A DNA stretch of 64,000 nt, taken from Sisyra terminalis (taxonomy: Eukaryota; Arthropoda; Insecta; Neuroptera; Sisyridae). A program made the translations under genes and the position numbers. Shown piece after piece: positions 10,311 to 22,870 of the stretch (position 1 is the first letter of the stretch; each line of letters starts with the position of its first letter). The notes under the pieces were generated by a model. The model saw only the letters and a program-made list of their open reading frames with translations, ran no database searches and was not told the origin of the DNA. The DNA is taken from positions 496,001 to 560,000 of the forward strand of contig OY292274.1 of NCBI GenBank assembly GCA_958496175.1. The letters are read 5' to 3'.

Positions 10311-13300
10311 GGGATGCATATTATTATTTATATATAGGATGTAAAGTGTTGTATTTTTGAGACAAAGCTCTTAATATTAAGCTTTTCAAGTATATTGGGA
10401 GCATAGCTTTTTGTATAAGTTTCTTTTGGCACACCTTATTGAAAGCTTGAACATGCGTTCACCACTTTGGAGAGAAAATCAGTTGAGTAAATTACATTTA
10501 TATTGTTGGAAGTAGTTGCAATAACATTTTCATGATTATTCAAAAATTTAAAATTAGTGCAAAAAAAGTTGTCAAACTCGTAAGTATCCATTGTCGTAAT
10601 TAGTTTCATTAAATCTAAGTTCCAAAAAAATTATAAGGCAAGAAAGTAAAACGTTTATAGATATTCAATACTCATACATTAAATTGTAGAGTATAGTAAT
10701 TTAGTTTCTTGGAGTAACAAGTTTATCTAAACTATCATTAATTCAACAGGCTATAATCTCAATGGTTATTGAAGCAAACATTTTTTTTTTTATTTCTCAG
10801 ACATTTAGTACTTACGTATTTGTATTGATATTCAGATTGGAAAAAAATGTCAACACTTATTGAGAGAATTCGTCAACTATTCACTTACTTGTTCAAAAAT
10901 ATCTATCAATTAAATATTTGGTTGTATTCACAATAATTTACGTGAGAACTTGGCATTAGACTGAGCGGAAGCTTAGAAGGTCAACCAGTACTCATTTCGC
11001 AAAGAGAAATGACCGCTGGAAAATTTCATCCTTTTTGAAATGTCCTCTCTCTTAAGTACATAATATATTCATTATATATTTATACAAAAAGAAGATATTT
11101 TTTCCATAAAAGAAATATTTATAGATATGAACGAATAAGGAACAGGTGGTAGTTTTATTGTTTTTTTTTTCAAAGTGAAATTAAATTAAATCTTTACAGG
11201 ATTTATTTTTTTTAATTGAAAACATTTTTCTACCACCACTCGTTGGTGATTGATTTGTGCTATCGCTAATGGGTTTCGATTTTAGTTAACACATGCTAAT
11301 TATTACAACATCTCAATGCCTAATTTTATCTTCAAAGTTCCTACGTTTGAAGTTACGCACCAAAATATTTTAGAGGATATTCACTCTCCTTTTCAATTAT
11401 AAATTTATTGTTAAAATACCATACATTAATTAATAATTAATTGATAATTAAAGAAATAATAATATTTTTTTTTGTATTAACCAAATAGGTTTATTCATTT
11501 GTTATTTTTTTTAACTCCGTATTTCCGAAGAGGTTAAAATCCTTAGAAGGTTATGCTAAATGGAATTTATACACCAGAAGAAAGAAAACCGCACGCCTTA
11601 GGAAACACAAACTTGTTATTTATTGAAAATGAGAGGGTGATTTATCAAAATTCTATTATCTAAATGGAATTTTTTTTTTGAAAATTCATCTTGGAACAAT
11701 TTATGGTTTATTCGGCCATGTTCTACAACAATAACAGTAAATTACAAATCAAATCTTTCCTGTTTTAGATTTTTTTTTTAATCCTAAATTCTTTCATTCT
11801 CGATATACTTATGCAAATTATTTGGTAGAACAAAAAAATAATGCTTGTAAGGTTCTTGCTCTTTAAGTGCTAGAAGGTACGTGGATATCTAATAAAAAAT
11901 CGCAAATTTAATTTCACTTTCATTACAAATGTATGTCGTTTATATATAGTTTAAATATGTTAAATAATCTATGGAAATCGGTTATTTTTTTTACTATTTT
12001 TGAATCTTTTTTAGATACTGAAAAAGTTCAATTTGATCTAAAGTACGTCCGCTTTTTAAGGAGATGTCAATCATTCATAATATTTACAATGGACAACGTC
12101 GTGCGAACAGAAACTTGAAAAAGAATTCGTAGAAGATTCAAAGAACTTACACTACAGGCCTTTCTTCTCCAAACTTAATTGTGTGATTGTTTAAGGTTTA
12201 AAGGCCTCACCGATTTTTTTTTTTTTTTTTTGAAATCGAACTAAGCGATATTTGATTCCTGAAGCACGTTTTTTTCGCCATTGTTTGCATATTTTAGTTT
12301 CCCATATTAATTAACATCGTTCTTAAACTGTTCACTTAACCCATTGACCAACGACCTAAAATTAGATAACGAAATTGGCAAAATGACATTGAATAATGGT
12401 GAAGTAGACATAGTTGAGCAACAAAAAAATTAACATATACGTGGCTTAGAGTCCGAAATTTTGTCGAGACGGCCACGTGTTGATTAGAGAAAAAAAAAAC
12501 CCGCGTAGCTATTCCATTCTTCAATGAATAGATGTAATTTATAGCCTCGATTTACGATTATTATTATTGATTTAAATTAAGAATCATTGTACTTATATTT
12601 TCATCGTCAAACTCAAAAAAAAATAAATAAATAGAAACGGCAAGGATGTTCTTGTAATCTATTTTTGAAAATTATTTTTACATAACAATAGAAAGGTGAT
12701 ATTTCAAAGAAGCAGTTTTATGAATATTTTAGCAAAATAAATTTCGTGAGATTTGTGAACGACAATAAAATTATTTCATATTACACAATCTCTAAGGTGG
12801 CTCAAGAAAATTGGCATTCTTTTGAGTTAAAATGTTGAAGAACTTGTTTCGTTTATGGAAAAAAAAGCAACCAAATTATGTCTTCCAAATCCAAAAAACT
12901 CCCATTGACAAAATAAGCATAACGCTCTACTTGAACATACTTATGTTGTCTGCTGCAGACTAAATTTTCCATTTTTCACCGCAATAATACTAAATTCCTG
13001 AAGAATTTTTATTACTACAACTAATCATTTTCGATGAAAAAATATTATTGAAACTACGGTGGATACAATGGACCGATACCAGAAACAATGATCAATAGTT
13101 GATCAGTTGGGTGTATGTCATGATAACAGATTAAGTTGTTGGCTACGTTTAGGAAAAAAAAGGTAATGGTGGCTAATGTACGCTTTGCAATTTTATTTTC
13201 TCTATCTCTCGGAAGTTATCATATGCCTCAATAATAATTTTTTTTTAGTGTACAGGATTGCCCTACTAAAAGTATAAGTTCCAGCTTTTAAGCCTCCCAA

Positions 13301-13839
13301 GAAAATATCAATTTTGGGGGTTTGTTTAATGTTTAATGTTCTGGCTTAGAGATATAAAACCATCCATAATGTTTGATGTCTTTAGTTAACTTATTATTAC
13401 TAAAATACTCAATTGATGTATAGTTTTAATACCAAATATTACATACAATACAACGCTGGTGTGAATATACTTTTTTTTATAACTAAGTTGAGGGAAATCA
13501 TCGATGATACCCAAGAGGAAGAGTAGTATTGGATTCGCAAAAAGTACCTACCAACTAAAACCCTAACTTTATGGGTTACCAACCATGCAGGTTATAAACC
13601 AAGTGGTGAAGAAGAAGACACATGCATGATCCAGCTACTAATATAGAAGATTATATCATCACAAGCTGCGCATAATTTTTCTTTATTTCCCTAACGTGCT
13701 TTATTTAAAGCTTACGTCTTTTTAACTTAAAGCCTACGTTTATTTTATTAAAAATCTACACAATAAAACGAAAACTTTTTAAAACAATGTATACCAATGG
13801 ATTATTTTTGAACTAAGCTGGTGAAATTTGAGCAAAAAA
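10311..13839. other. No feature recognised
   Basis: AT-rich DNA with long homopolymer runs. The short frames at 11,933-12,118 (+) and 12,336-12,524 (-) show no domain. An inverted pair ACGTGGC/GCCACGT near 12,437-12,480 could form a weak hairpin. Confidence 0.55.
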
Positions 13840-13920
13840 ATGGATCAAAACGATCTCGTCAATTTACCATCAGAAGAACAAATAGTGAAAGAACACTATG
13901 ATGAAAACATGCACTTGTGA
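13840..13920 (+). other. Small ORF, 26 aa, possible first exon
   Basis: An ATG in a favourable context (AAAAAAATGG) opens MDQNDLVNLPSEEQIVKEHY plus six residues. A GTGAGA donor-like sequence overlaps the stop. The acidic, well-mixed composition differs from the Lys/Asn/Ile/Phe-rich noise frames around it. I know no relative and see no following exon. Confidence 0.2.
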
Positions 13921-13964
13921 GATTTGTATATTAGAAAAACAAACATTTCGTTTATAGACTTAAA

Positions 13965-14606
13965 GAAAATTTAACCAAAATAAATGTACTGTTTTGTCCT
14001 TGTTCTGTTCAGTGGTAAGGCTTTATGACAAAACAGGATATAAACACACCGTAAAAAGAGCGTACTAATCTCAATCGCTTTTCGTTTGGTTAAATTGAGC
14101 GTCAAGTTTGGATACGGCGAAATGCGTATGATCTTTAAATCAAGCGCTATACGAGTTTCAAAATGTTTCTTGAGCCAAGAAATATTCAGTTGAGTGGAGA
14201 ACTCAGCGACGTTAGGTCAACTTTGATTTCTTTGTACGAAATCACCATCATATTTATTTCAAACAATACATAAACTTGATTAAAAATTTGGATACTTCTT
14301 TCAAACATAACTATACTTAATTCAAATATAAACGAATTTGGTATTCTATGAATATAATTTGAATTTTGGTATCCTATGAAGCTTGAAGAGCATACAACAC
14401 CAAATTTATATTCTTTTGGGTTTTTGTCCTACCATTTCAATATAGATGTTGGAATAGAAACTACTTTGTAATTTTTACTAAGTTGATAAATTATTCTGAC
14501 CATAAAATGTCCTTAGTACTTAGTACTTTGAAGTAACTTTAAAGCAAATAAATGGTAATTAAATGAGTGTTGGTTTAAAAACGACATTCTTTTCCGGTAC
14601 ATCTAA
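13965..14606 (-). mobile_element. Mariner-like relic, one TIR kept
   Basis: The right end carries AACGACATTCTTTTCCGG...ATCTAA next to TA, the reverse complement of the terminal repeat at 32,996. The adjoining ~220 bp match 32,996-33,220. The far end (13,965-14,050, with CCTTGTTCTGTTCAGTGGTA) is the reverse complement of 33,965-34,090. The middle (~14,050-14,370) is not present in the 33-kb copies and may preserve more of the original element. No left TIR was found. No intact frame. Confidence 0.55.
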
Positions 14607-14717
14607 TATAAACAATATTAACTTGATAATAGTTAAACAGTGTTTGCTTATCCTGAAAACTTGAAATTTTGAAAAGTGGATTTCTCCGCTTTTCAAAGTC
14701 TTTAGTTCAACTATATA

Positions 14718-15109
14718 GAGTGTCCCATAAATTCTTTCTTTTTTTTTAATATTAATTAAAGACACAATAGTTACTGTTTATGTATTTTTATTTATTTTGT
14801 TTTATAAGAACCTTTCATCTTTCATCTCTCAGAAAGTCTTATAATACCTTTTTTACGAAATTTTTGTGTTTTGGACAACAAATAATCTTGGAGGTACGAT
14901 TTCAATTTGCTAATAGATTTAAAGAACCTATCGAGATAAGAATTCTTTAAGAATAGAAAGAAGTAATAATTAGATGGGACAGCTTTGTGAATAATGAAAG
15001 AAAGTAATAGATCAATAACATTCTTATATACCAAAATAAATCATAGTGAAACAGTAAATATTGTGTATTCATTTCATATTAGAAAAAGGAAAGCTCTTAT
15101 GGGACAACC
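14718..15109 (-). mobile_element. Deleted mariner-like element with TA flanks
   Basis: The ends are inverted repeats (GAGTGTCCCATAAATTCTTT on the left, AAAGCTCTTATGGGACAACC on the right), each next to a TA dinucleotide as expected for a Tc1/mariner insertion. The minus-strand frame at 14,822-15,034 keeps a transposase C-terminus containing PSNYYFFLFLKNSYL and SKTQKFRKKGIIRLSER. This matches the mariner layout 'SDYHFF...L...F...K...FY..GI..L..RW', but the position of the third catalytic Asp holds Asn. The 5' two thirds of the gene are deleted. Confidence 0.75.
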
Positions 15110-18100
15110 TATTTATAAAGCAAAATCTTCCATCGAAACGTAAAACTAAGCCACCACAAAAGTTGGGCTATAAAATTTGGATAGTAGTCACCTACTTTTA
15201 ATAACGAGGAGATGAGCTAAATATTAAAGTTTTGAAGTCAACTTCTTACAAAGAATCAAATTAAAAATGAAAGTTTATGAGTTTAGACCAAATTGAATTA
15301 AAATCCAAATTAAAAATTGAAGGTTTTAAATATTATGTAAGTATATTTTTTGTGTAACTAAAATCAATTGATTTTTAATCCAAATATTAAATAGATGAGA
15401 ATCCCTAAAGTTTAAAAATCTGTTAAATTAATCAATTCTTGAGTTATAGAAGTATAGAAAATGTTGCATTTTTATTTAAAGCGCTTTCACAAAAAGTGTT
15501 TTTTTTTTATCATAATTTTATAATAGGAGTACCTATATATGTTTATATAATCATTGTAAAAGGAAAATCGGAATATGACCTTATCACGAAGATAAGAATT
15601 TCCGGTGTATAATATTCATTTCTGTAATTTAAATTATTCAATAGCAAATCTATTGTGTTCATGTTCAACAGATTTATAATGTTCGTTAAAGCAGACAACA
15701 ATATTTGTATTTGTAATGAATGCGTAGTTTTTGAAAATTTTCCATATTGATGAAATATGCTACCAATAAAATTATTTGCATTATATTACTTAAGCCAATG
15801 TAGTTTGCCAGTAGTTTCAATGCTGGCAAAATAACGTTTTTCATTCATATAATATCATAATATTAAATGATTAACACGATAATGTAAAAGCTGAAATGAA
15901 GACTTAATTTTCAAAAGCGGACAGTTCTTGTATCGCTCGATTCGTTCAAGTAAGAATCATGAACACGAATTACTTACATACTTTATATAAATGTACATTA
16001 TACATGCATACATATCTGCACATACAGTAATTATGTTTTATGAACACCCACCCATATACAAAAAGGTTTTCTGTAAAATTATGCTCTGGGGAATTGAATA
16101 ATTAGACAGAAATTAAGTGGTACTTGTCACTTGAACAAATTTCTTTTTCAAGGGTCTCGTCATTATTTCAAATTTTAATTACACAATTTGGGTTTTAAAA
16201 CGCAGATAAATGTTATGAAGCTCTTTTTATTTCAGATCACTCAGTTCCATTGTGACTCGTACATCGCAACAGATTTTGTCGGGATCGTTTATTATTTTTT
16301 TTCGACAGAAAATTTTTGAGCCAATCATCACATCCGATGTTTAATACCATTTTTTACACGGTCACTGTGTTTATGTCCATGTGCAAAATTATTCACACAT
16401 GTTAATCAAATATTGTTGAGATTTGGTTACAGAAAAAGTCCAAAAAGATAAAAGAAACGGTTTCCTTTCAAATGGAATCTTGTCATGAAACTAATTATAC
16501 TGTTAAGTCATTTTCAATATGACTAAATTTTTCGCTATAAACATAAGTAATTAACGAATTATTTTGATTTTGAATGTTTTTCGTACGAACTTACAGACAC
16601 CTACCCCTTATTTCTCTAGTGCATGCAATTTTGTCGGTAAATACGAAAATTTTAAGACTACAAAATAATAATGAGAAATTAAAAGAAAACAATAGTTGTA
16701 ATGTTAAATATTTTTCCCAACTCGATAAGAATTGCATACGAATGGAAAGGTTTACTAGTAATTTAAACAATTACCATTAGAGGATCTGGAAAATTAATTG
16801 ATATCGGTAACATTGCCACATTTTTAATTATTAATAAGGATATAATTAAATACACATACTTATGCTTGATTATAACAAATTAAGTATGTTTCTTAAATAT
16901 ATATTTTATTTTACTTATTTAGATTCATACCTATAAGAACATTGAATATATTAAACATAAAAATTCATAAAATCTCACATATTCATGAGTTTTTAAACAA
17001 ACATTGATATTTCTCAGTACATTTTTATTTTTGGTTATTTGTGTCCCTCGAAATTGTATTGTTCTTTTGGTCAATTTGCTCTTAAGGTTGCTAATAATAA
17101 TGAAGGATCGGATGCTTACTGGGAATGTTTCTGTTTTTTTAGTACTTTTTTAAACGAAATATTAGTGTGTTTTTTATCATTTGATACTTCAGCACATAGT
17201 TAAGGTGCCCCACTTTTCTGCGTCAGTACAATGTAGCTGTTTAAATTTGCTACAATGATGTCCCATTCTTATGCTGGTAATTATTTTTATCCTTTCTGTG
17301 CTGTAGTAGTTTGGATTGAACCATAGCCTTTAAGCCATCATATGATGTGTAATATATTAGGAATTGTTTGATGAATTAGTTTCTCTTCTTTTGAAAATGC
17401 TTTTCATTTCTTTGTATACATATTGATTTTTTTTCTGGTTTTAAAATGGCGAAGAATGGTATAAATATGTTTCTTTTTCATTAATTTGAAACCTGACACG
17501 CATAATAGTTTGGTGATTTTAATTTTCTTGTAGTTGTGGTTGTAGTTGTATTTTATTTCTGGTAGTTTAATATTGATTTTGGTTTTATAAATAATTTCTT
17601 CCCTTTCACTGCTCTTTACACATTTTACGTATTTGCTAAATATAAAAAATATTCTTAAAACCCTATCACCATTTTAATCATAATTTTTTGATCATTCCAT
17701 AAAAACAGAAAGTCATATAATTATTCTTTTGTACATGATAATGGGAAAAAATTTCAAATTCACTAGGATAAAATATCTGAAATGATTGGTTGAAGTCTTA
17801 AATGTTATGTAAAGAATGATAATTCTAAATTAAGTTGCTCTTAAGTAACTCTTTGATCACTTCATATATTATATATTTGTTAGATCTATAAAAATAAAGT
17901 ACTAAATTATGTTTAGATTTGAATATTTAATCCTTCTAATTGAAATAAATTGTTAATAGTTTTTTTTTATATTTATTTTGCTTTTAGTAAACATTCTATA
18001 GAGATGCAAAGCATTTGTACATAGAACTGAAATATTACAATTGTAATGTAATGCATAGTACAATTGCATATATTTAAATCAGAGCAACAAAATTAAAAGT

Positions 18101-18190
18101 TACAAAGTTAAAAGATACAAAGTTTAAACATAATTACCAATAAAGTAAATAAATACAATTTTAATTGAAAATTAAAAATTATTTCAGTGA
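15110..18190. other. No feature recognised
   Basis: AT-rich intergenic DNA without recognisable coding or repeat structure. The 68-codon frame at 16,574-16,780 (+) shows no domain. Confidence 0.55.
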
Positions 18191-19180
18191 CTAGTCACTA
18201 AAGGTACCCATTGTGCTTATTAATATCTTCCTTAATTTCTTTCGCTTAATGTTAAGTGTTTTAAGATGATTGGGTAACTTATTAAAATTTTTTGTTGCAA
18301 TAAGATATGAATTCTTAGTGCTGATAGCTTTTTTAGTTTTTAGCAGCTTTAACAAATTAGATCTAGTTTATTTATTCTTATTATTATATTGGTCTTTACA
18401 CTCATTATAGTATGTTTAAGCATTTATGATAAATGATTCTCTGATACCAAAGGGTATATCAACAATACTGCGTGAAATGAAATAATTAATAAAGTGATTT
18501 TGGATAGTAGTCAATGGCTTGAGACTATTTTCATATGCCCCACCCCATGCAATTATGCCATAATTGATTATATTTTCAAATAACCCATGATAACTAATTT
18601 TTAATACCGAGGGACTTAAGCATTTGCTCTGTTTAAAGAATATGAATGAAAAGTACCTTTTTTTTGTCAATTCATAGACATGTGAGTTCAATTTCATGTG
18701 CGTATCGAAAATTAGTCCCAGATACTTACAATTAACTACTCTTTTAAGATCAAAATTATTTATTTTAAGGTGGAAATTATCAGGAATGCTATCAATGTAA
18801 CTACCAAACGTAATATACGTAGACTTATCTATGTTGAGAGACAACTGATTTTCTCTTAACCAATAGTCAATTTTGATTAACCATCGAGCTAAAATAAGGT
18901 TTTCTTCAGTTCAAGTATCGCCAGAGCAGCGTATTACTGTATCATCCGCATATGAAACTAGAGCCCCTTCATGTAAGCAATTAAAAATATCATCAATATA
19001 CAAAATGAAGAGCAGTGGGCCCAGAATTGTTCCTTGAGGAACACCTGCTTTAACTGTATTAGTCTTACTATTACTTTTATTGATAATAACACGTTGTTCT
19101 CTATTAGTTAAATAGTTCTCGAGTAGTTTATGAGGGATACCTCTAATACCACGTCTTCAAAGTTTATCCAACAAGATATA
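18191..19180 (-). pseudogene. Non-LTR retrotransposon reverse transcriptase, 3' part, disabled
   Basis: One continuous minus-strand frame of ~330 codons encodes the second half of a LINE reverse transcriptase. In order it shows RRGIRGIPHKLLENYLTNRE, the GVPQGTILGPLLFILYIDDI motif, the catalytic VSYADDTV box, LNIDKSTYITF, the thumb region with CKYLGLIFDTHMKLNSHV, and the Y-G-I-I-A-W-G-G motif, then a short basic tail ending GTFSD-stop. This is jockey/CR1-type architecture. Four in-frame stops (TGA after LDKL, TGA after CSGDT, TAA after FIINA, TAA after NNKNK) but no frameshift mark it as dead yet fairly young. The 5' end stops at an (ATT)n tract. A more eroded relative lies at 22,200-22,870. 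Confidence 0.9.

Positions 19181-19183
<3 letters not shown>

Positions 19184-19219
<36 letters not shown>
19184..19219. repeat. (TTA)n microsatellite
   Basis: About twelve TTA/ATT units directly at the 5' truncation point of the LINE fragment. Confidence 0.9.
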
Positions 19220-19220
<1 letters not shown>

Positions 19221-20929
19221 CAATAGATTCAAGAAAAAAATAATATCCTAGAACTTATGCAATTGTAAAAATTGATCCGCAGCCAAAATTAGATTGATAT
19301 CCCTAGTTTAGAGCTTTATGTTATTATATTAAAAACACCTTCGGTTTTAATAAAGTTCCATCGAAAATCAATTATTCAATTAGTTTTCATAGTTAAACGA
19401 TTGAAAAAACAAAAGAATTTGGAAAAAGTATTATAAAGCTTTAATAATTTGACAAAGTGTAAGTTCTCAATAAATTTCACAATTGCTTTTTTGTTACCAC
19501 TAAATATATTTAATATTTCTAACTGTTTCTTTCTTTGATTTTTATAAAATTTAGACATATTTTTTTTCTTTTGTAAAATTTTATTGACCTTAAAGTTGAA
19601 TCACACACCACATCTATAACAATCAGAGATGATTGATTTTTTTAATTGAATAATATTTTTATCAATAAAGTACTTGCAAGGTTTCACAAATCATACTATA
19701 AACTTATGAAGGCAAAAATGAGTCTTTCTTATTTTGGTGTAAGCCCTCTCCTTCCAGATGATTTATTTACTTCTTGTAGTTAGATGGTAATTCTTGTGTT
19801 ATATTACAAGTAAATCAATAGCTTCGGCTTAAAAGAAAAAAAAGAAGAAGAAATTTGGTTAAAAAATGCCATATAATGTTGCAAAATTCTCGTTTGAAAT
19901 TTATAAGCTATAAAAGGATGATAATTTCGATTCGCCGCGACCAGGGCCGGAGGTTGGGTACGCGTTCGTGAAACAATATTGTTGTTGTAAACCTTGGGAA
20001 GCTTACAACACCGTCACCATTACAGCCAACAACAACAGCAGCCTAACCACCATCAAAATAATTGGGCACAACAATGAAGAATATTACAGAAAATATCTCG
20101 GGTGGTCGTTTTACGTTTGATGGTGTTATGGGGGGCCGCACAAGGGCATAGAGGACGTTACTGTTGGCAAAGATGGGTTCGTCGGCGAAACGCAGCTTTA
20201 CAATCATCACTACACAATTTGCATGCCACTGACGTGGTTAACCATGGCTCCACTCTTCACATACTATATTACTAATTAGATTGGCTCTTACTCTATAATT
20301 TCTTTCGAATAAATAGCCATATCCACAACAAAGATAAACTCCCCCATTCCTACCACCTCGTATTAAATATTTAACAAAAAATACCATATAAATTCATGCT
20401 TTTTATATCAAATCAAGATAAAAATTATTTTTTATGTTTTAATCTCATATGAACAAGATGAATCAGAAACTTCAGATACCTACAATCTAACTACCATTTA
20501 ACTACTCACGTATATAAAACCTGAAAAATATCAATAAAATTATTTCCATCATACAGGTATCCAATTTTGTAGATGAAATACCAAAGTCATGAATGGAAAT
20601 ATGAAATTAATGTTGACTACTTACAAATTAGTATTTAGATACCAAATATTACATACTTTTAAAAATACAACTTTTTTGGAAAGACATTCCACTTTCATTG
20701 AGCTTAATGCATTAATGCTGAATATAAATCCGGTTAGTTGCAAAAATGTGTGAAAATATTAAATTTTTAAGGTTTTAATTTACATTTAAGTAACACCACC
20801 TCTTTAAACACTTTATCATTCATTTTTTATCCATAAGGTTTCTTTATCATACTCCCAAAAGGAAAGAATTGCTCCCCAGGGGTAGAATCGGCTAACCGGT
20901 GTTATACTTAAAAAATATTTTTTGCTGTA
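19220..20929. other. No gene recognised; GC-richer patch at 19,930-20,260
   Basis: Mostly AT-rich DNA. The patch 19,930-20,260 is clearly richer in GC than its surroundings and contains CAACAACAACAGCAGCC. All six frames are broken there by stops or end without a recognisable motif. It could be an eroded exon or processed-gene relic, but I cannot name it. Confidence 0.4.
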
Positions 20930-21340
20930 GAATTAATAATTAAACTCTTGATATCAAAATCCTCTAAAAACATGTAATAAAATTTGTCTTTTGATTTTTT
21001 TTAATAACACTTCAATTGCTGTTTAAGGCCCCGGATTTTTGATTTTCAGATTGACTAGTTTAACAAGCTTTTATCAGGATAAGTTATTTTACATATTGCT
21101 TCCGTGCTTTTGATGCCCATTTCATTTTTAAGAAAGATTGGGACAATGAGGCTAATACTGCATCTGCAGGCCCAAATTACAAAAACTTTTTAAAATATCT
21201 TCCGAGATTTGATGATATGTTGGATTCTATTAGTTCTAGTATTAGACAACCATAGTAGGTGTCTTTATCCTCTTGCAGATTTTGAATTGCCTCTGCTATT
21301 GGCTTAGAACAGTCTATCTATTCACTTAAAATGTGTATTT
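20930..21340 (-). pseudogene. hAT transposase relic, copy 1
   Basis: A single minus-strand frame with several stops reads SKPIAEAIQNLQEDKDTYYG, ELIESNIS, then ADAVLASLSQSFLKMKW and later YYMFLEDFDI. This fits the hAT transposase pattern 'P.A.AI..LQ....YYG.L.P.L' followed by the 'A.L..HP.FKL.W' block. The same family is present at 34,833-35,310 on the same strand. Confidence 0.7.
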
Positions 21341-22199
21341 AATTTTCCTTTTACGGATGTAATTACAACATTTTTATGGTTATATTAAAATATTCTTGCA
21401 CTGCAAAAAGATCTTTTTTATGGAACTATAATGTAAGTTTCATCGAATTGTGCATTGAGAAATTGGTAACTTCCCAGTCATTTCCAAATACGTTTCCATG
21501 TTTTTGGTGATTTAGAACATAAATTGCTGAGTACTTGGCACTTTGCCAAGTCCACATAATGCAGTTGCTTATAAAAAGTGTTGGCAAAAACAACTAAACC
21601 CCAGAGTCTGAAGTTTTTTGATTAAAATTTCAAGGATGTGTTCAGTTTTATCTAGTAGATGACATAGCGATGTAAAAATGCACAGATAATTAATGATAGT
21701 ATTAAGCAAATATAAGTTTTATAAAATACTAAAATATCCAAAAAATGTATTTAAAAACAAGATACAAAATAAATTTATAAAATAAGTAATAACGCCTGTC
21801 GATTAATAAATTTTATTTTATACTTCTATGACTTTTGATGTTTGAATACTATATCATGGTCCAATTTTTTTAGCTTTTCTTTATAGGCATTGTCAGCGGT
21901 TACTAAAGCCTACCAAACTCCAGTAACCAAAAGCTTGACTGGTAAAAACAAGGAAAAAAATAACTAAAACTTTAACCCTCAAAGGTATAAATACTTATAA
22001 TGAGTAATAATTTATCAACGGATAAAACAGTTATTCTTGAGTGGTCCTTCATAATTTAAGATGGTTGTTGAGCAAAAAAAATGTTTTTATTTCTAAACCT
22101 TTAAGCATGATTAATATATCTATCTATCTATAATAATATATCTATTATTATTGATCACAATTAACAAATGTAAGAAGACTTTTGATCATTTATATGTTC
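21341..22199. other. No feature recognised
   Basis: AT-rich DNA without coding potential or visible repeat structure. Confidence 0.55.
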
Positions 22200-22870
22200 T
22201 AAAGTATTAGGCCTTATTATCATAAGCCCTATCCCAGGCAATAATTCCTCAATTTACTCAATTTATATAGTTTAGCGTTTGAAAGTATAAGGCTGTAGCC
22301 AACTATTTAATTGATGAAATAAAAAGTAAAGTATTTAACCTTTTTAACAAGTTCTAACGCATGTTGATTCTGTTTCATACGGCAATCAAAAACTAAACCC
22401 TAATATTTACAACTATCTACCCTTTTTAATTTTTATTCATTATAAATAGGTGACAATCAGAAGGAATACTATCAGTATATAATAATTAAATTGTGGGCAA
22501 TAAGGACGAAGCTTCTTGTGGAATCTTATTTATTTTATCGTCAACGTTTCGTCAGTTATTCCTGACTTCTTCAGGACTCAAAATTTAAAAATTGATTTAT
22601 TGATTATCAATACCAAATTGTATTCTTGGTCTGTTGTTCTACCAGTTGAGTCATTTTACAGCTTATTTTTATGACATTTGTGGAGTAATTTTTAAATTTT
22701 GAGCCCTGAAGAAGTCAGGAATAACTGACGAAACGTTGACGAAAAAATAAATAAGATTCCACAAGAAGCTTCGTCCTTATTGCCCACAATGTAATTATTA
22801 TATTTAAAAAGACAAGGACTTAAACAGCATGGATACTATCAGTATAATTGCCAAAAGTAATTTTAGATAC
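22200..22870 (-). pseudogene. Older copy of the 18-kb LINE reverse transcriptase, split by an insertion
   Basis: The reverse complement of 22,200-22,480 reads DSIPSDCHLFIMN, CKY-GLVFDCRMK and a Y-F-T-F-Y-F segment, aligning with DSIPDNFHLKINN, CKYLGLIFDTHMK and YFSFIFF in the 18-kb copy, but with many stops. The homology continues a little after 22,833, so a foldback insertion (22,480-22,832) has split it. Confidence 0.7.
22480..22832. mobile_element. Foldback element with ~115-bp inverted arms
   Basis: The left arm (about 22,480-22,593) and right arm (about 22,687-22,803) are near-perfect inverted copies around a ~93-bp loop. A 14-bp direct repeat ATACTATCAGTATA flanks the insertion at 22,466-22,479 and 22,833-22,846, consistent with a target duplication within the older LINE copy. 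Each arm contains CTGAAGA and GAAAC joined by a 5-bp stem, a hammerhead-ribozyme-like layout. No coding sequence. Confidence 0.8.

Noticed and set aside
19930..20260. Pseudogene of a G3BP/rasputin-like gene
   Set aside because: A few residues (VGYAFVKQY) resembled the NTF2-like domain start, but the rest does not align and the frames are broken; too weak to name.
22704..22741. Bona fide hammerhead ribozyme
   Set aside because: There is one extra nucleotide between CUGAAGA and stem II, and an A in place of the conserved U before the cleavage position; kept only as a resemblance.
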